A stretch of 64,000 nt of DNA from Opisthocomus hoazin. Taxonomy: Eukaryota; Chordata; Aves; Opisthocomiformes; Opisthocomidae. The stretch spans positions 21,368,417 through 21,432,416 of the forward strand of contig NC_134415.1 of NCBI RefSeq assembly GCF_030867145.1, read 5' to 3'. Positions 50,492 to 62,379 of this stretch are shown here, in pieces (position 1 is the first letter of the stretch; every line of letters begins with the position of its first letter). The notes below the pieces were generated by a model. That model was given only the letters and a program-made list of their open reading frames with translations. It did not search any database and was not told the origin of the DNA. The translations under genes were made by a program, and so were the position numbers.

Positions 50492-53400
50492 AGAGGCAGG
50501 GGGTAACACGACAAGGAGCAGCGGGGAGGTTGGGTTGTGCTGGGAGAAGGGGAAGAGCAGCTGGGTTTCCTCTTTTTTTACCATTAGCAGATCTGGATAT
50601 TTTCCTTGTAGTCATACGGCTACTGAACTATAACACACAAATGGATCATATTTATCTTGACACATGCAATTTCAACACGCTTTTACTTTCGCCCATTAGT
50701 GCCCAGAGAGGACATACAGAAAATTATTTATTTGAACATGGAAAAAATGCCATTAATCTTTCATTAATACATTTCCTACACTTGTCTCAGTTGACAAGAC
50801 AAGGCATGTCCTTACATACTAAGGCCCACCCCCCACACTATCTCTTTTCAGGTGTTCCGGCAAAGCCTTTCTTAGAGAACTTCAAGAACTCTTAAAAATC
50901 AGTCTGTCAAAAAGATCCCAAGCACAAGAGTTTGCATACCCACAGCAAGGGTTTTTTTGGCATCCAAGAGGCTGAACAGTACTCCACACGCTCGTCCGGA
51001 AAAAGAAGAACGCACCTTGCAAAATGTTATGCCCTCTGAAATGAGGAGCAGGCTCAGAAAGTGCATGTATAGCCTGCTAACAGATCTGTAAAACATCTCT
51101 TGAACTAAAAATACCTCCCGCAAAACAAAGTGAGAAGCGTAAACTCACTTTCAAAAGAAGATTATGAAATAAATTATGACCCTGCAAAGCTGCATAATGT
51201 TTCCAAACTCAGTTTATCTGTACTTTAAATTGTTCAGACTACTGGCACTCCAAATCATCCCACACAGTCTGTATCCCAGTACACTCAATATTTTGGTACT
51301 GACATCTCATTCATCAAAAATTGAGCGGACAAAAACCTAATTCCAGAGAAGCTAACTGGAAATTCTATTTTCGGAAGGACTCTGTTTAAAAATAAGTTGC
51401 TTAAGTTAAGCCCATAACGCGCAATAACCCATTAACATTATTTGAATGAAATATATCCTTGCACTACGGGACCAGTAGCATTTAGTAAGAAAACTGAACT
51501 GGAGAAGCTGCTGGCTTAGGATCTGAGGTAAGAGTTTGATGAAGTACCGAAATGAGTCTTTAAGGCAGAGGTGCTCTCTTCCAGGGAGTACAAAAAACAA
51601 GAAAAAACCCACCTTTCTCCCTTTCCATTCTCTCCACTAATGTAGTTCAATGATTACCTGTACAAAGCTGATGAGCCAACAAAGCTTTGACCAAATAAAA
51701 CCAAACAGGAAAGCTTATTTTTCCCATTTTAATCTACAAATTTTTAAAAAAAATGCACACATGACAAGAAATGTAGCACTTAAACACTTAACACAAACAC
51801 CGAGTTCAAACGTTGTCTGTAGCAAGTGAAATTCACTTGTTTATCTGAAAAGATTTTCTTAAATGAATTCTTTAAAGAGAGGAGGAAAAAGTAGGCTTAT
51901 CAAGAATTCAGCTTTGCAGTAAAGCTTCTTTAATGGTACATTTTGTTCTAACTTCCAAACAAATGCAGCTGAATGCAAATGTCACCTAGGAAATTAATCA
52001 TCCTGCGGAAAACCATATTAGAAAATGAATGACACAAGCAAATGTCAAAATTAAAGACTCCAGTGAAGTGTATGAACAAGTGGGTGATATACGCTCTGAT
52101 TAGCTGGAATGAACAATTTTAATACCAGACTTCTCTTTACTGAATGCAAGCCTACATGTTTTTAATAGTTCTGCAAACCAACAAAATAAGAAATTAACTA
52201 ACCTGCACAAGCACAAAGGAAGTTTTAGACTATTCAAATTTCAAGGATTCAGCTGGTCAGTTGAAAAGCATGATTAAAACCAAGCGGGTAATTTTCAAAC
52301 CAGCCGAGGAAAAGGTCAGCTTTTCTATTTATTATCTCTGTGTGACACCACCATTTTCCCTTCAGAACACCACCATAACCTCCAAACAACCACTTCCAGT
52401 ATTACAAACCCTAGACAAAGCTTTCACATGGTGAGAAAGCAGAACAATATACTTCCAAGCAATACCGACCTCCCTACTGAAGTTTTAAACGATACAGCCA
52501 TAAAAGAAACAGGAAAATACGTGATCAGCAGTTTGTCCTAAAAGTGAACAAACAAAAACCCCTAAAAATCCACAAAGAGCTGGACCGAACCCAGAACCAC
52601 AGATGCAGACTCCAGGCTGTTCAGCATTATCAAGCTCAAGAAAAACCCTCACGTGGTGGATTCAGGGTTTTGCTTTCAGCAATAGCATTCACAGCTCTTA
52701 GGAGGGCTCTGAAGAGCAGTGGCTCAATCCAGGAGAGTTTCTCATGATCTTACGGTTTCTCAGAAGTGTCACACTACAGATCTTCATCTTTAAATGACTT
52801 AAATGGGTTCAAGAACAAAATAAAGACTGCTCTGAGTCACTGAACTAACAAAGTCTCATTTCCTCACACGTGTGACTTGTGGTTGGACTTGCTGTAACAA
52901 AACCTAGACTATGATCAAGGCTTCTTACAGATTCAGCATCACCTTGTGCTCTGCCACACGGATTTCTTTAAGGTCTAAAAAGGCTGAGGTCACACTGCAG
53001 CCTTTTGATACAATAGATCTCTCTCCTAAAGTTTAAAAAACCCCAACTTTTAGAAACAAATTTACAAGGGATTCATCTCACTCATTTTTAGACACCTACA
53101 AACAAGTTAGTTCACAGCCTCCTCTCACAGTTACCAAAGAGGAGGCTGTATTGTACAATATCATGCACTTCATCTGTGTTAGACACCATTTGAAGACGTG
53201 ATGAATCACCCCAGAACTGCCAACTTCTGACTGTACAGAGTTCAGACTGGAGCTTCACAAGTTAGACCCAGCCTGAGCTGAAAATGACTAATATCAACAC
53301 AAAAATTACTGCAGGATGGACTGGGAGAAAAGGAGAAAAAGAGGCAGTTGGACTGTTAAAGCTTTAACTCACTAGAAAACCAGACAGATACCATTTGCAA

Positions 53401-56400
53401 TCCCATGTCACCGCTGCACAGATTTAGGTAGCTACTCCAGGCTAGCCCCCTCCAGGCAGAAGTCGTCCAGAGCCTGGCCAGACAGCTGGTCTGATGGACA
53501 CAGGGAGCTCCTCCGCACGGGGCTGACTCGCCCTGTAGCAGCTCTGATGCCACGTGTCCTGACCGCAAGCACTGCAGCAAGCCAAAGGCACTCTCAGCTG
53601 TTACAAAGACAGGACCCACACACCACACCAGCCCTGCCTGAGCCTTCATCCCTCAGGCTGGCAACAGGCTCTTTCAGTTAACAGAGCTCTCTGCGTGCTC
53701 TCACACAGTGCAGCAAGAAAGGCTGTGCAAACACTGCAACAACATAGGAGCCTTTCTACAAACTTGGAATTTAGGTATGCTGAAGCCCTGGCTAGAGCTA
53801 TACTTTGCTTAGTAAAGGGTTAGGCTGTGACCTACCCTACTGCCAGGGAGACTTATCCACTTGGAGCAGAGAGAGATCTCTGCAGGATTTCCGCAGCAAA
53901 CGCAGCCAGTGGGAATCAGTGGGCTCTGACAGTTATATATATTGTTCTGAAGTCTTTTTTGCTCGCTTTTTTTCAGCTGGACAATGCCAAGTAATGAAGA
54001 CACAACATGTCCCAAGTGAATTAGAAGCAAAATGAGAGCAAGTCTGCTTACTCGTAACTGTTTCATGCAACAGACAGAACTGCTTGCATCAGAGATCATC
54101 TGCAGTACTGTGAAAGGAGCAGTTGTTTCAAGGAGGAATTAACTTCATGGAAGATGGGGAGGAAGAAGACAAGTACAGACCAACCACCTGTTAACTAACC
54201 ATAAGAGGTTAAAATCAGAGTGAAAAATCAAACTGTTGTCAGAGCTCTGCTCCCAGTGCCCACAGAACTTCTCTCTTCAATGCGAGGATTTAGAAACAGG
54301 ACAAGCAGAAGCAGTCAGTTGAGAAACTGGAAGAGTCTTGCCCTCTCTGCCATTTCTCCTGTGATTTGTCAGCTGCTCAAGTCCCCATGTTTATGAATAA
54401 CTTAAATGTTTACTGTTTGATACTCACCTTGAGTGGAAGTCTCCTAAGCAAGGCAAGCAAGAAAATTTTTTCCCTGTTCAATTTTTGCAGTTCAATCACA
54501 TGGGTGCAAATCCATATTCCTTCTTACAATAATATGAACCTATTAAATGCTACGGACCTTCAGAGGAAGACCCCAGAGATTTAGCTCAATGTCCAGCCTT
54601 CAGCACTGTGGAGCTCAAAAGGTGCTCTGAAAAAAGCAAACTCAGTTTTGCTGGTTCACCTTTCTTTTCTACCACTGACTTCATCTATGCAGCTCCTCCC
54701 AGTGTATCCCAGATCTTTCGCATGACATTGTTGTTTGTTTCCAACAGTAAAAGGGTAACTATGAGTGCCTTTGATTTTACTTTTTTTTCTTCCGTGACAT
54801 TTCCAGCATAATCCTGAGTGCTTGAGAACTTACACTGCCATTCTGCATGTAGGCACAACCCAGCAGTACTAGCTACACAAAACCAAGGTGGTTTCAGGTT
54901 CATACCACGAAGCGATACAAAGTTCTGGTTAACTAACACTGGATGAACACGGATATTATATTAAAACAACTGCTTTCTACCATTACTGAAAATCTGAGTA
55001 AGAAATTAAGCCCGGAACCCAAGTTCTGCCCTGAAATAAAGACAGGGCTATGGCTTTCCTGGATTGTTGCCTAAATGATGCCTGCAAATATTTTACTACC
55101 AGCAATGTTCAAGAGTGTCCTTAAAGAAGTTTTCAGCTTGCATATGCTAACAGTAGTTGAACCAAAGGCAATAACACGACACAGATCAACAGAATTTCTG
55201 CAGAGACACCAAATGGAAAAGGGGATTAAGAAGAATCTTTAGCATGAAGTATAAATTAATTTTAAACAATTCAACTCCGTGCTGTTACTTGCCCTGCAGA
55301 GGTAGCCTGGACAGACATGGTTTGAAATGAAAATTTAAATCCACATTGCTATTGCCACAGTTACCTGTACAATTTTCCAACATTTAAGGGCTTATTTCTC
55401 TAAGACTGGAAGGTCGAGCACATGGCATGGGGGAACAGTGACCCCCAAACTCAGCTGGACAAGCTCCATTCTTCTCTGTTAGAAACTTTGGTAGAATACT
55501 GAGTGACTTACTCTGCCCTTGATATCTTGGCTAATCTGAAAATAATCATCACAGAGGATAAAAATTGTGGAACAGTAATAGCACAGAGGTTGCTCTGCAA
55601 TGGCAGGGGCTCCTTGCAGTTTACATACAAACACAGGGGCAACACAGTATTTACATACCATGCTAAACCACATGGGAAAAAAACCAACATGGCCTGATTC
55701 TGAGGCAAACACCTCCACCCCCAATATCTTCATATGCAAGCGAAGTAGTCAATACCATAGAAGAGGCTTTACAGGAACAGTGTTATTCCACGAGTGTTTG
55801 TGCATACCTTATCACTACATTCACACCTCACCAAGGGCCTTAGCCGTTCCCAGTGAGGGCAGTACATCTCCTTCAGACTCTGAAGTGCACCAATAGTTGC
55901 TCTCAAATACACTGCTGTGAATGCACTGGCAGTTACTCGCCCCTCTGCACCATGCAAGTGCCAGTGTGAGTTACAAGTGAATTAGTTCTGCTCCACAAAA
56001 GCTCGTTAATGAAGCAGATTCAACCAGTGCCACAGAAAACAAAATCAAAGCAAGCAAAGCAGCACAAACAGGTTTTCAAAAAAGCAGAATGACTGTGTGA
56101 GATCATGAAACACCCAAATTGTTATCAATTATACTAGCAGCCGAGTCAAACAGTATTTTGGGTTGATTTGGTTTCACTCTTTTACATACCAGTTGAAGGT
56201 ATCTGATCATCAGAGTTCTCATTCACCTAATTAGCTGGTGGACATGCTGAAAAGAGTAGAAAGCAGTAGATAGGTAGCAGTACTTGAGCAACATTTATAA
56301 AGGAACTGAAAGCAAATGAAGGAGAAGATTATTGATCTTTTTTCCCCCCAATCAAAAACTGACAAGGGTCTTCCTTTCCCCCACTCAAAAAGGAAATGCA

Positions 56401-56469
56401 ATTCACTACCTGTAGAGGCAGTTTTTACTGGGATCTCTCAGAAGAGTGCAATGTCTGTATAATTACAAT

Positions 56470-56481
56470 GGGGGGGGGGGG
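56470..56481 (+). repeat. Homopolymer G tract (12 G)
   Basis: A G run about 490 bp downstream of exon 3 in the transcript direction. Confidence 0.85.
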
Positions 56482-56973
56482 AGATTCCTATTTATACACA
56501 AAATCTGATACTGTGCAACATGCATTTCAAAAAATGTAACACCTGCTTTGAAAGCACATACTCTGCTAGTCCAGAGTTTAAAACCTGAGAACATCATCCT
56601 TGCTTAATTCACAGAAGTCATTAAAATCTACAAGTAGCTGAACCCTTTTTAAGAGAAAGCATAAGCCACAATTCAGGCAAGTGCTTGATTTAGATTTTCC
56701 CAAAACGGATACACAAGCTCAAGTGTGTTGCTGACTTACAGCCAACAGTTACCACAAGATTTCCAATTTCAAGCTTTTCTTTACAAGCCGGCCAAGTTTA
56801 AAAACCATGGACTAAGACTCGATAATGCCTTTAAGTTTAAACTACACAGAATATACCCAGTAGGATTTCCCAAAGTATACAAATTGCCCTAACCCTGCTC
56901 CAGTCAAATCACTTGGAGAAATACCTTCAACTTCAACACAGCATACTTCAAATAAGCATACATGGTCCTTTAC

Positions 56974-57142
56974 CTTTAATAACGAAGGCTTCAGTTACCA
57001 AACGCAGCATGTACAGAGGTTCATCTTTTGTTGAGAGGTCATCAAGTCCTGCTCTTGCATACATGCTGATGGCATCTCTGTAGGATCCCTCCACATAATG
57101 AAGCTTTCCTAGGATCAGCATAGCTTCTGTCATGTACTTAGG
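56974..57142 (-). CDS. TTC7A: TTC7A coding exon 3 (first TPR)
   Basis: A 169-nt exon encoding residues 111-166 plus the first base of Gly167. The sequence [20 protein letters not shown] continues as [16 protein letters not shown]. This is a clear TPR helix pair at about residues 114-147, with the canonical Gly-x-x-x-x-Ala spacing around Gly-Ser-Tyr-Arg-Asp-Ala. The exon ends in EAFVIKG. The acceptor is CTGTTTCAG right of 57142 and the donor GTAAAG left of 56974. The segment is nearly identical to mammalian TTC7A and distinct from TTC7B, which has Val-Glu-Gly-Asp-Tyr-Lys-Glu-Ala here. Confidence 0.96.
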
Positions 57143-58783
57143 CTGAAACAGAGAGGGGAGAGGAAGAGAGTGTTTACATGGTAAATACCAGACAGCAAGA
57201 ACGAGATACTTCAGAGCAAATTAAGCAGATTCATAATACTTTCCTCTCAACATTGCTAGCTCCACAGGCCAGATTAGGAAGTGTTGAAGTGTCTGGAGAG
57301 GGCTATGCTCATGAGAGCCACAGGCAACTACTTTAGAGCTCAGTTTGGAAACATACAGCTTACGAGCCATCTTTGGTTTCAGGTGACCTACTCTATTGAT
57401 TCACCAGCCACAGATAGCACATAAAAGCCTGGAATTGTCCAAACTACCTACATCTACTTTAAGAAAATCCCCTGCTTTTAAACTAGCCACAAAGCATCAC
57501 TTCTTAATCAAGTGCTCCCCTCTCCTCTGGTAAGAAAGTTCCCAAAATTTTCTTAAGTTATCAAAGAATTTTCAGGCAACAGTAGAAAAACAGAAGGCAT
57601 GCCTGCTATTTCTAAGATTTGTTTCGTTTCTTAAGGATTGAAAACATGCATATAAATCTGTGTAACAAAAAAACCTCAGCAAAATACGTCCCTTCAGACA
57701 CTTTTTATGCTTTGGAAAGCATGAAAAGGTTCCTAAGCCTTCAGACTCATTTTTTTTTTTTTTTAATACACGCAGTCAACACAGGGTCAATGCTGCATGA
57801 GCAGCCAAGTCACCACAAAAAGAAATAGCAATGGCAACTCATGCAGCCAAACTTAACACCAAGACCTGGAAGAATTCAGTGGTTCTGGCTGCTACCAGGA
57901 CTAAACTATAAAGAAAGGGTTGGATGGACTCCCCTTCCTTTCCCCTTCCCTTTTACTTTTTAAATACACTGACTTCCAAGAAGTTAAGAACAAGGAACTC
58001 CCCCAGAAAAGCCGCTGCACACTTGCTCCCTGGAAATCAATGTAATAAACATGTAACACACTTCCAAGCTAACTAGCCTGTAAGTTTCAGGATCAAAAGT
58101 AACACAAGTCTAGAATAGACTGATGTAATTCATCCTCTTTTTAAACCCAGTTATGCAACTCTGTGTCTAAGGACACCAACACAGCAGCAGCCATGGAGGC
58201 AGAGTCTTAAAACACTCCTAAAACTCTGCAGCTGAGTTGACAGGCAGCTACCAGCCACACATCCAGATTACAAAACAAAATAAAAGCGTAACTTTGCATG
58301 CCTTCCCTGGCAGAGACAGAAAGCAATGTAAGGCTGTAATCCTGGACTCTCACCACAACCTTCACCGCCTGACAGCAGCTTGTGGCCCATTTTACCCCTT
58401 ATCTGGAGCTGACCAGGTCTACACCATTCCCCCAGACCGGGAGCAGCAGTGGGTCACTGAGCTGTGGTAGCCTAACAGCACCATTATGCAGCCATGCCCC
58501 ACCAACCCAGAGAATTCCTAAATATTTATCCTGCTTCTTTCTAATAAAAAAATAAACCAGATATATACACGTAGCACATAATTTGTTTGTGTATAAAAAA
58601 GCAAGTCTCCCAACAGAAGACATGGTAAAGGGGTACTGAATTACCAGTGCATTAGTAATACCCACAACACAGCACTGTACATACAGGGACGTGAACGGGC
58701 AACACCAACACCTTGTATCAGACTAATAATTGCATGAAGGAAGCATCCAGTTGGCAGGAATTATGACGACAGTGGCCACTTAC
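57143..58783 (-). other. TTC7A: TTC7A intron 2
   Basis: A 1.64-kb intron with a T run near 57750-57764 and otherwise no recognisable elements. Confidence 0.85.
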
Positions 58784-58947
58784 TCGTAGTTTTCCTCTGC
58801 TTAAGATATTGGTCAGATACTGTTTAGCTTCAATCAGTTTTGGCTCATTCTTCTCTGACAGTGGAACGGAGTCCTTCAGTTTGGCAAAGCTTTCCTTCAG
58901 ACACTCCTCCAGCAGAGCCTCTGCAAGCAGCATACTCCCGTAGTCCT
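58784..58947 (-). CDS. TTC7A: TTC7A coding exon 2
   Basis: A 164-nt exon encoding residues 56-110, starting [20 protein letters not shown] and ending with [12 protein letters not shown]. The acceptor is GTGCTTTCAG right of 58947 and the donor GTAAGT left of 58784. Leu-Leu-Ala-Glu-Ala-Leu-Leu-Glu and Glu-Lys-Asn-Glu-Pro-Lys are TTC7A signatures. TTC7B has Leu-Leu-Leu-Gly-Glu-Ser at the first site. Codon 56 is split after one base, joining exon 1. The exon contributes the helical region before the first clear TPR. Confidence 0.96.
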
Positions 58948-61469
58948 CTGAAAGCACACACCAACCAACAAGAAATAGCGCTTAAAACAACACACCTTTG
59001 AGACACACAAACAGTAACTCAAACGAGGGGGTAAGGAAGAACTAGCAGACAGAAAATAAGTTCCATTAACTTCTAGCTATTGGAAACTGTACGTTTCCTA
59101 TGAAAAAAATGAAACTGCATTTCCTTTTAACTTGAAGATTTTTCCCTAATGAATCCTTTAATTTTGACAGCACAGTTCTTTCTTGTGTTGTCACTAATAG
59201 GACAGTTAAGAATTTTCATCACAAAACTCACTTTCAAAAGTATAAGACCAATCTTCGCAAACATTTAAGCGCATGCTTTAGATTTACAAATGTACAAACA
59301 TGAAATGCATGCTTCAGACTACAGATAAGCTACGAACTTCACTGCAGAACAGTAACATCAGAAACTTGTACGATTTTCCTGAAAGTTCATAGAAAAAAAT
59401 AAAAATGGAGAATTTAGACACATTCTACACATGCATTACTATAGGCTCACAAGGCTTGATCCAGTGACACAACTAACATGCCACATGAAATTCTTTCTAT
59501 TTTAAAATCCATTCTTGTTCATAAAAGAGAAACTCAAACATAGGTAGCAGCACTGGATACGGCACAAAGCATCATGCGACATTGCTATCGTGCTAAAAGA
59601 AAAAGTTTCATCTGTCAGTGTACTTGGAGCTCTTGCATGATGAGTCCAGTTCTGCATTCATTTATTCATAAAAGCAGCATCTCAAACAGCTGACTAGTGG
59701 GTCAAGCAGGGTAAAAAAATCTTTGTAGATCAAAAAGCCAAGTCCTACATTTCATTTATACTTCACATTTCAAAGTCTAAAATTCTAGAATGCAGGAAAA
59801 AGAGGACAGTGTATGTATCTCTATATATTTTCAGTCCATGGGACAACTTTTCCCCAGTTGCTACCTATACATTACATAAGGCATTAATAATCAACTCTGG
59901 AGGGCTTTTTTGGTTTTGATTTTTTTGTTGTTGTGGCTTAAGTGTTCAGCTGCATAACAAATTGTAACCATAGCTCTTCCTGCCCAACTGCAGGTCTACA
60001 ACTAACTTGCATGAACAAAGTATACGTGCACAAAATGGCCAAGTGCAAATGTTCAAGTATATTCTCCCCGCAACCTCGCATGCAGCCATTTCTATGCAAC
60101 ACTGAAGAGCTCTCAAGTAATCACTATCTTTTAACCAAACTTAAGGAATTACATAAATCCATATGTAACAAGGAAATAAATACACACAATAACTCAAAGC
60201 AAATACTAGTATTAAAAAATCCCATCCAGACATATTATTGTTTCTAGAAACACAAAACTGCAGTTAGTCCCTTGCTGGAAGAAAAGTTCTGTACCAATAA
60301 CAAAGCACTACTCCTTCATAACTAACAAGTTACGATGACATAGCATCAAATTAAAAACCAATGTTTTTACAGCAATCATACTGTTGTGATGCCTCTTAAT
60401 TACAAGGGAACAAACTAATATGAACTCTCCAACTGTTAATGCCCCCAAACCGCGCAATGACCTCTGCGCCTGGGAAGCACTGCTGAAATCCGACTGAAGT
60501 TCAAAGGTTGGACGCCACATGGTTCTCAAAGCAGGGTTCGATCCGCATGACACATACACTTGGACAGCCTTGTAAATAAACACGTATTAAGCTACCAACA
60601 TCTCCTCTCACCGTGCTTTCCCCCTGTGAAGTTTACTGCACCCCCGCAAGCTTCAACTACCTCTCAGGGCACATACTAGAAGCACTCCTTAAAGAAGCGG
60701 GTTAATCCATAGAAACGGCTCCTCTGACAGAGCCTCCGGCACCAGCGCGGTGCCTAGGATCCGGTCCGCTTCGCAACTTACTGCTCTTGGCGACAGGCAC
60801 GGAATTTTATACTCCTAGGCTAGACTGCCTCACTTCTCACAGCCGATTTCATCTGAAAACGGCCAAGGCAGCCCGTTACAGCAGTAAAAAAAGGTTCAGA
60901 GCACATCTGCTATTTGTGAATCCTGCCTGACATGTGACAGCTACTCGGGCGAGCCCAAGCCTTGAAACACAGCAGTGTTCCTCAAAAACCTCGGGAGATA
61001 ACTTAGGGGCATCCAGAGTGGAGTGCGGAGGGGGCAAGGGGGACTCGGCATCACGCGTATCGAGGCGCTGAACAGAGAAATTCCCAGCCCGGGCCCGACG
61101 CCGGCCGGCAGCCCGGCCACAGGCCGGCCGAGCTCGTTAAATTCCAGCCGGGCACCGGGCGAGGAGCCCCTCGCTCCCACCGACAGCCCCGGACCCCGCA
61201 GCCCCACCGGTTCGGAACCGCTCGCACCGAGAGGAACAACCGAGTTTCCTCCCCTCTCCCGGGCACCCCTCCCGGCCCAGAGGCCGCCGGGGGACACCCC
61301 GCTCCCTCCGCCGGCACCCCGGCGCTCCCCGGCGCCCTCCCGCAGCCCCGGGAGACCGGCCAGCCGCAACCCACCGGGCCGGCGCTGCCGAGCCCCGGGC
61401 GGCGGCTCGGAGCGAGGAGCCGGCCGCCCCGCCCTGCCCCGCCCGCCCCCCGCCGCCGCGGCCGCTTAC
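58948..61469 (-). other. TTC7A: TTC7A intron 1
   Basis: A 2.5-kb first intron. The part nearest exon 1, from about 61020 to 61469, is GC-rich and belongs to the CpG island. The rest is AT-rich with no recognisable element. Open frames in the GC-rich part are favoured by composition and are not annotated as genes. Confidence 0.85.
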
Positions 61470-61635
61470 CCGCGTCCTGCGCGCCCCCCGCCGCCGCCAC
61501 CGCCTTGCGCGGGGGCCGTGCCGGCGGCAGCAGCTGCTGGGCCAGGAGCCGGAGCTGGCCCCAGCGCCCCTCCGCCCGGCACCGCTCGATCTCCCCCTCC
61601 AGCTTCACGTGTGAGTGAGCGCCCCTGGCCGCCAT
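61470..61635 (-). CDS. TTC7A: TTC7A coding exon 1 (start codon)
   Basis: A 166-nt coding part encoding residues 1-55 plus one base. It starts MAARGAHSHVKLEGEIERCR, the conserved N-terminus of TTC7A. The start codon at 61635-61633 has a strong context (A at -3, G at +4). The donor GTAAG lies at 61465-61469. TTC7A is a TPR protein that, with EFR3 and FAM126, holds PI4KA at the plasma membrane to make phosphatidylinositol 4-phosphate. In humans its loss causes intestinal atresia with immunodeficiency. The second half of the exon (a Pro-, Ala- and Arg-rich stretch) is poorly conserved, as in other species. An upstream frame stays open for about 100 codons before the ATG, probably because of GC-rich composition. 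The whole assembly gives 461 residues here. Confidence 0.95.
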
Positions 61636-61638
61636 CTT
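61628..61638 (-). promoter_or_regulatory. TTC7A: YY1-type motif over the TTC7A start codon
   Basis: The minus strand reads AAGATGGCGGC, the strong YY1 consensus, with its ATG being the TTC7A start codon. YY1 sites placed over the translation start or just downstream of the transcription start are common in CpG-island promoters. Binding is inferred from sequence only. Confidence 0.6.
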
Positions 61639-61640
61639 AG

Positions 61641-61664
61641 CGACGCCCCGCCCCGCCCCGCCCA
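61641..61664 (-). promoter_or_regulatory. TTC7A: GC-box cluster at the TTC7A promoter
   Basis: Repeated CCCCGCCCCGCCC units just upstream of the TTC7A start codon form several overlapping Sp1/KLF-type GC boxes. They would lie in or next to the TTC7A core promoter. Confidence 0.6.
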
Positions 61665-61999
61665 CCGGCCCGGCGGGGAGTCCCGCGCGGGCAGCGCCCG
61701 GGGCGTGTTCGAGGCTCCCGCCCTCCGTCCCTCCCTCAGGTGCCCGGCGGGCAGAGCGCGGGCGGCTCGGCTCCCCGCCCGCTCGAGGCGGCTCCTTCAC
61801 GCAGAGCCGTGCCTCCGGGCGGGCGGCCGCCGGCACGGCCCCGCCAAGGCCAGAGCGCCTAACGGCTGGCAACCAGCCCCCCACCGGGGCCCCGGGCTCC
61901 CTTCCTCGGCGGGAAGGGCCGGGACGCCGCTCTCCCACCGAGTCCCTCGGAAGCCACCTAAACCCCCGGGGCGTTCATAAAACCAGCGGGAGCGACGGC

Positions 62000-62024
62000 G
62001 GGGCGGGGCGGGGCGGGGCGGGGC
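62000..62024 (+). repeat. (GGGGC)5 pentamer array
   Basis: Five perfect GGGGC units, followed by GGGGA and GGGGGC, in the middle of the bidirectional promoter. Each junction makes a GGGGCGGGG Sp1 site, and the array can also form G-quadruplexes. The length may vary between individuals. Confidence 0.85.
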
Positions 62025-62276
62025 GGGGAGGGGGCTGCACGGGGCCGGCTCCGCCGCTCCCTTCCTCCGGGCTCCGCCGGGGAACGGCTGCCCGGGCTCT
62101 CCGGAGGGGCGGGGCGGGTCGGCGCGGCCGAGGGGCGGGGCCTCCCGGGCCGGGAGGTGACCTGTCCCCCCGCGCGCCCACCTCGACGGCCGCGCGGCCG
62201 GCCCCGCCCCGCGGTGGGCGGGGCGCGGCACTCCACCTGTCCCTCCGCGAGGCTCCACGTCGAATTCGAGGAGCGG

Positions 62277-62282
62277 TGACGT
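62277..62282. promoter_or_regulatory. MCFD2: CRE-like half site TGACGT
   Basis: TGACGT within GGTGACGTAC, 38 bp before the CCAAT box. This is a candidate ATF/CREB family site of the MCFD2 promoter, based on the motif alone. Confidence 0.4.
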
Positions 62283-62320
62283 ACCTGTCCCCCTTCCCCC
62301 CGCTCGTCGGAAAGGCGCAG

Positions 62321-62325
62321 CCAAT
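62321..62325 (+). promoter_or_regulatory. MCFD2: CCAAT box of the MCFD2 promoter
   Basis: GCAGCCAATAGG is a good NF-Y site. It is flanked by GC boxes and lies about 40-100 bp before the probable MCFD2 transcription start, the usual distance. Confidence 0.6.
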
Positions 62326-62361
62326 AGGCGGGGAGGCGGGGAGGGGCGGGGTCGGGAGTGC

Positions 62362-62372
62362 TGCGCCTGCGC
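62362..62372. promoter_or_regulatory. MCFD2: NRF1-like motif
   Basis: TGCGCCTGCGC differs by one base from the NRF1 palindrome TGCGCATGCGC. NRF1 sites often lie at transcription starts of CpG-island housekeeping genes. Confidence 0.5.
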
Positions 62373-62379
62373 CCTGCCG

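Larger units (their letters stand above)
41837..56973 (-). other. TTC7A: TTC7A intron 3
   Basis: The largest intron in the window, 15.1 kb. It holds G runs at 42269-42288, 50473-50491 and 56470-56481, a CR1 relic at 45473-45600, a decayed hAT transposon at 46420-47774 and a CT microsatellite at 49329-49343. No exon-like homology to TTC7A or to another gene was found in the remainder. Confidence 0.75.

Noticed and set aside
49576..53091. A 17-base identity (ATCTCACTCATTTTTAG) at 49576 and 53075
   Set aside because: The flanks do not align, and one such match is expected to arise fairly easily by chance in a 64-kb AT-rich window.
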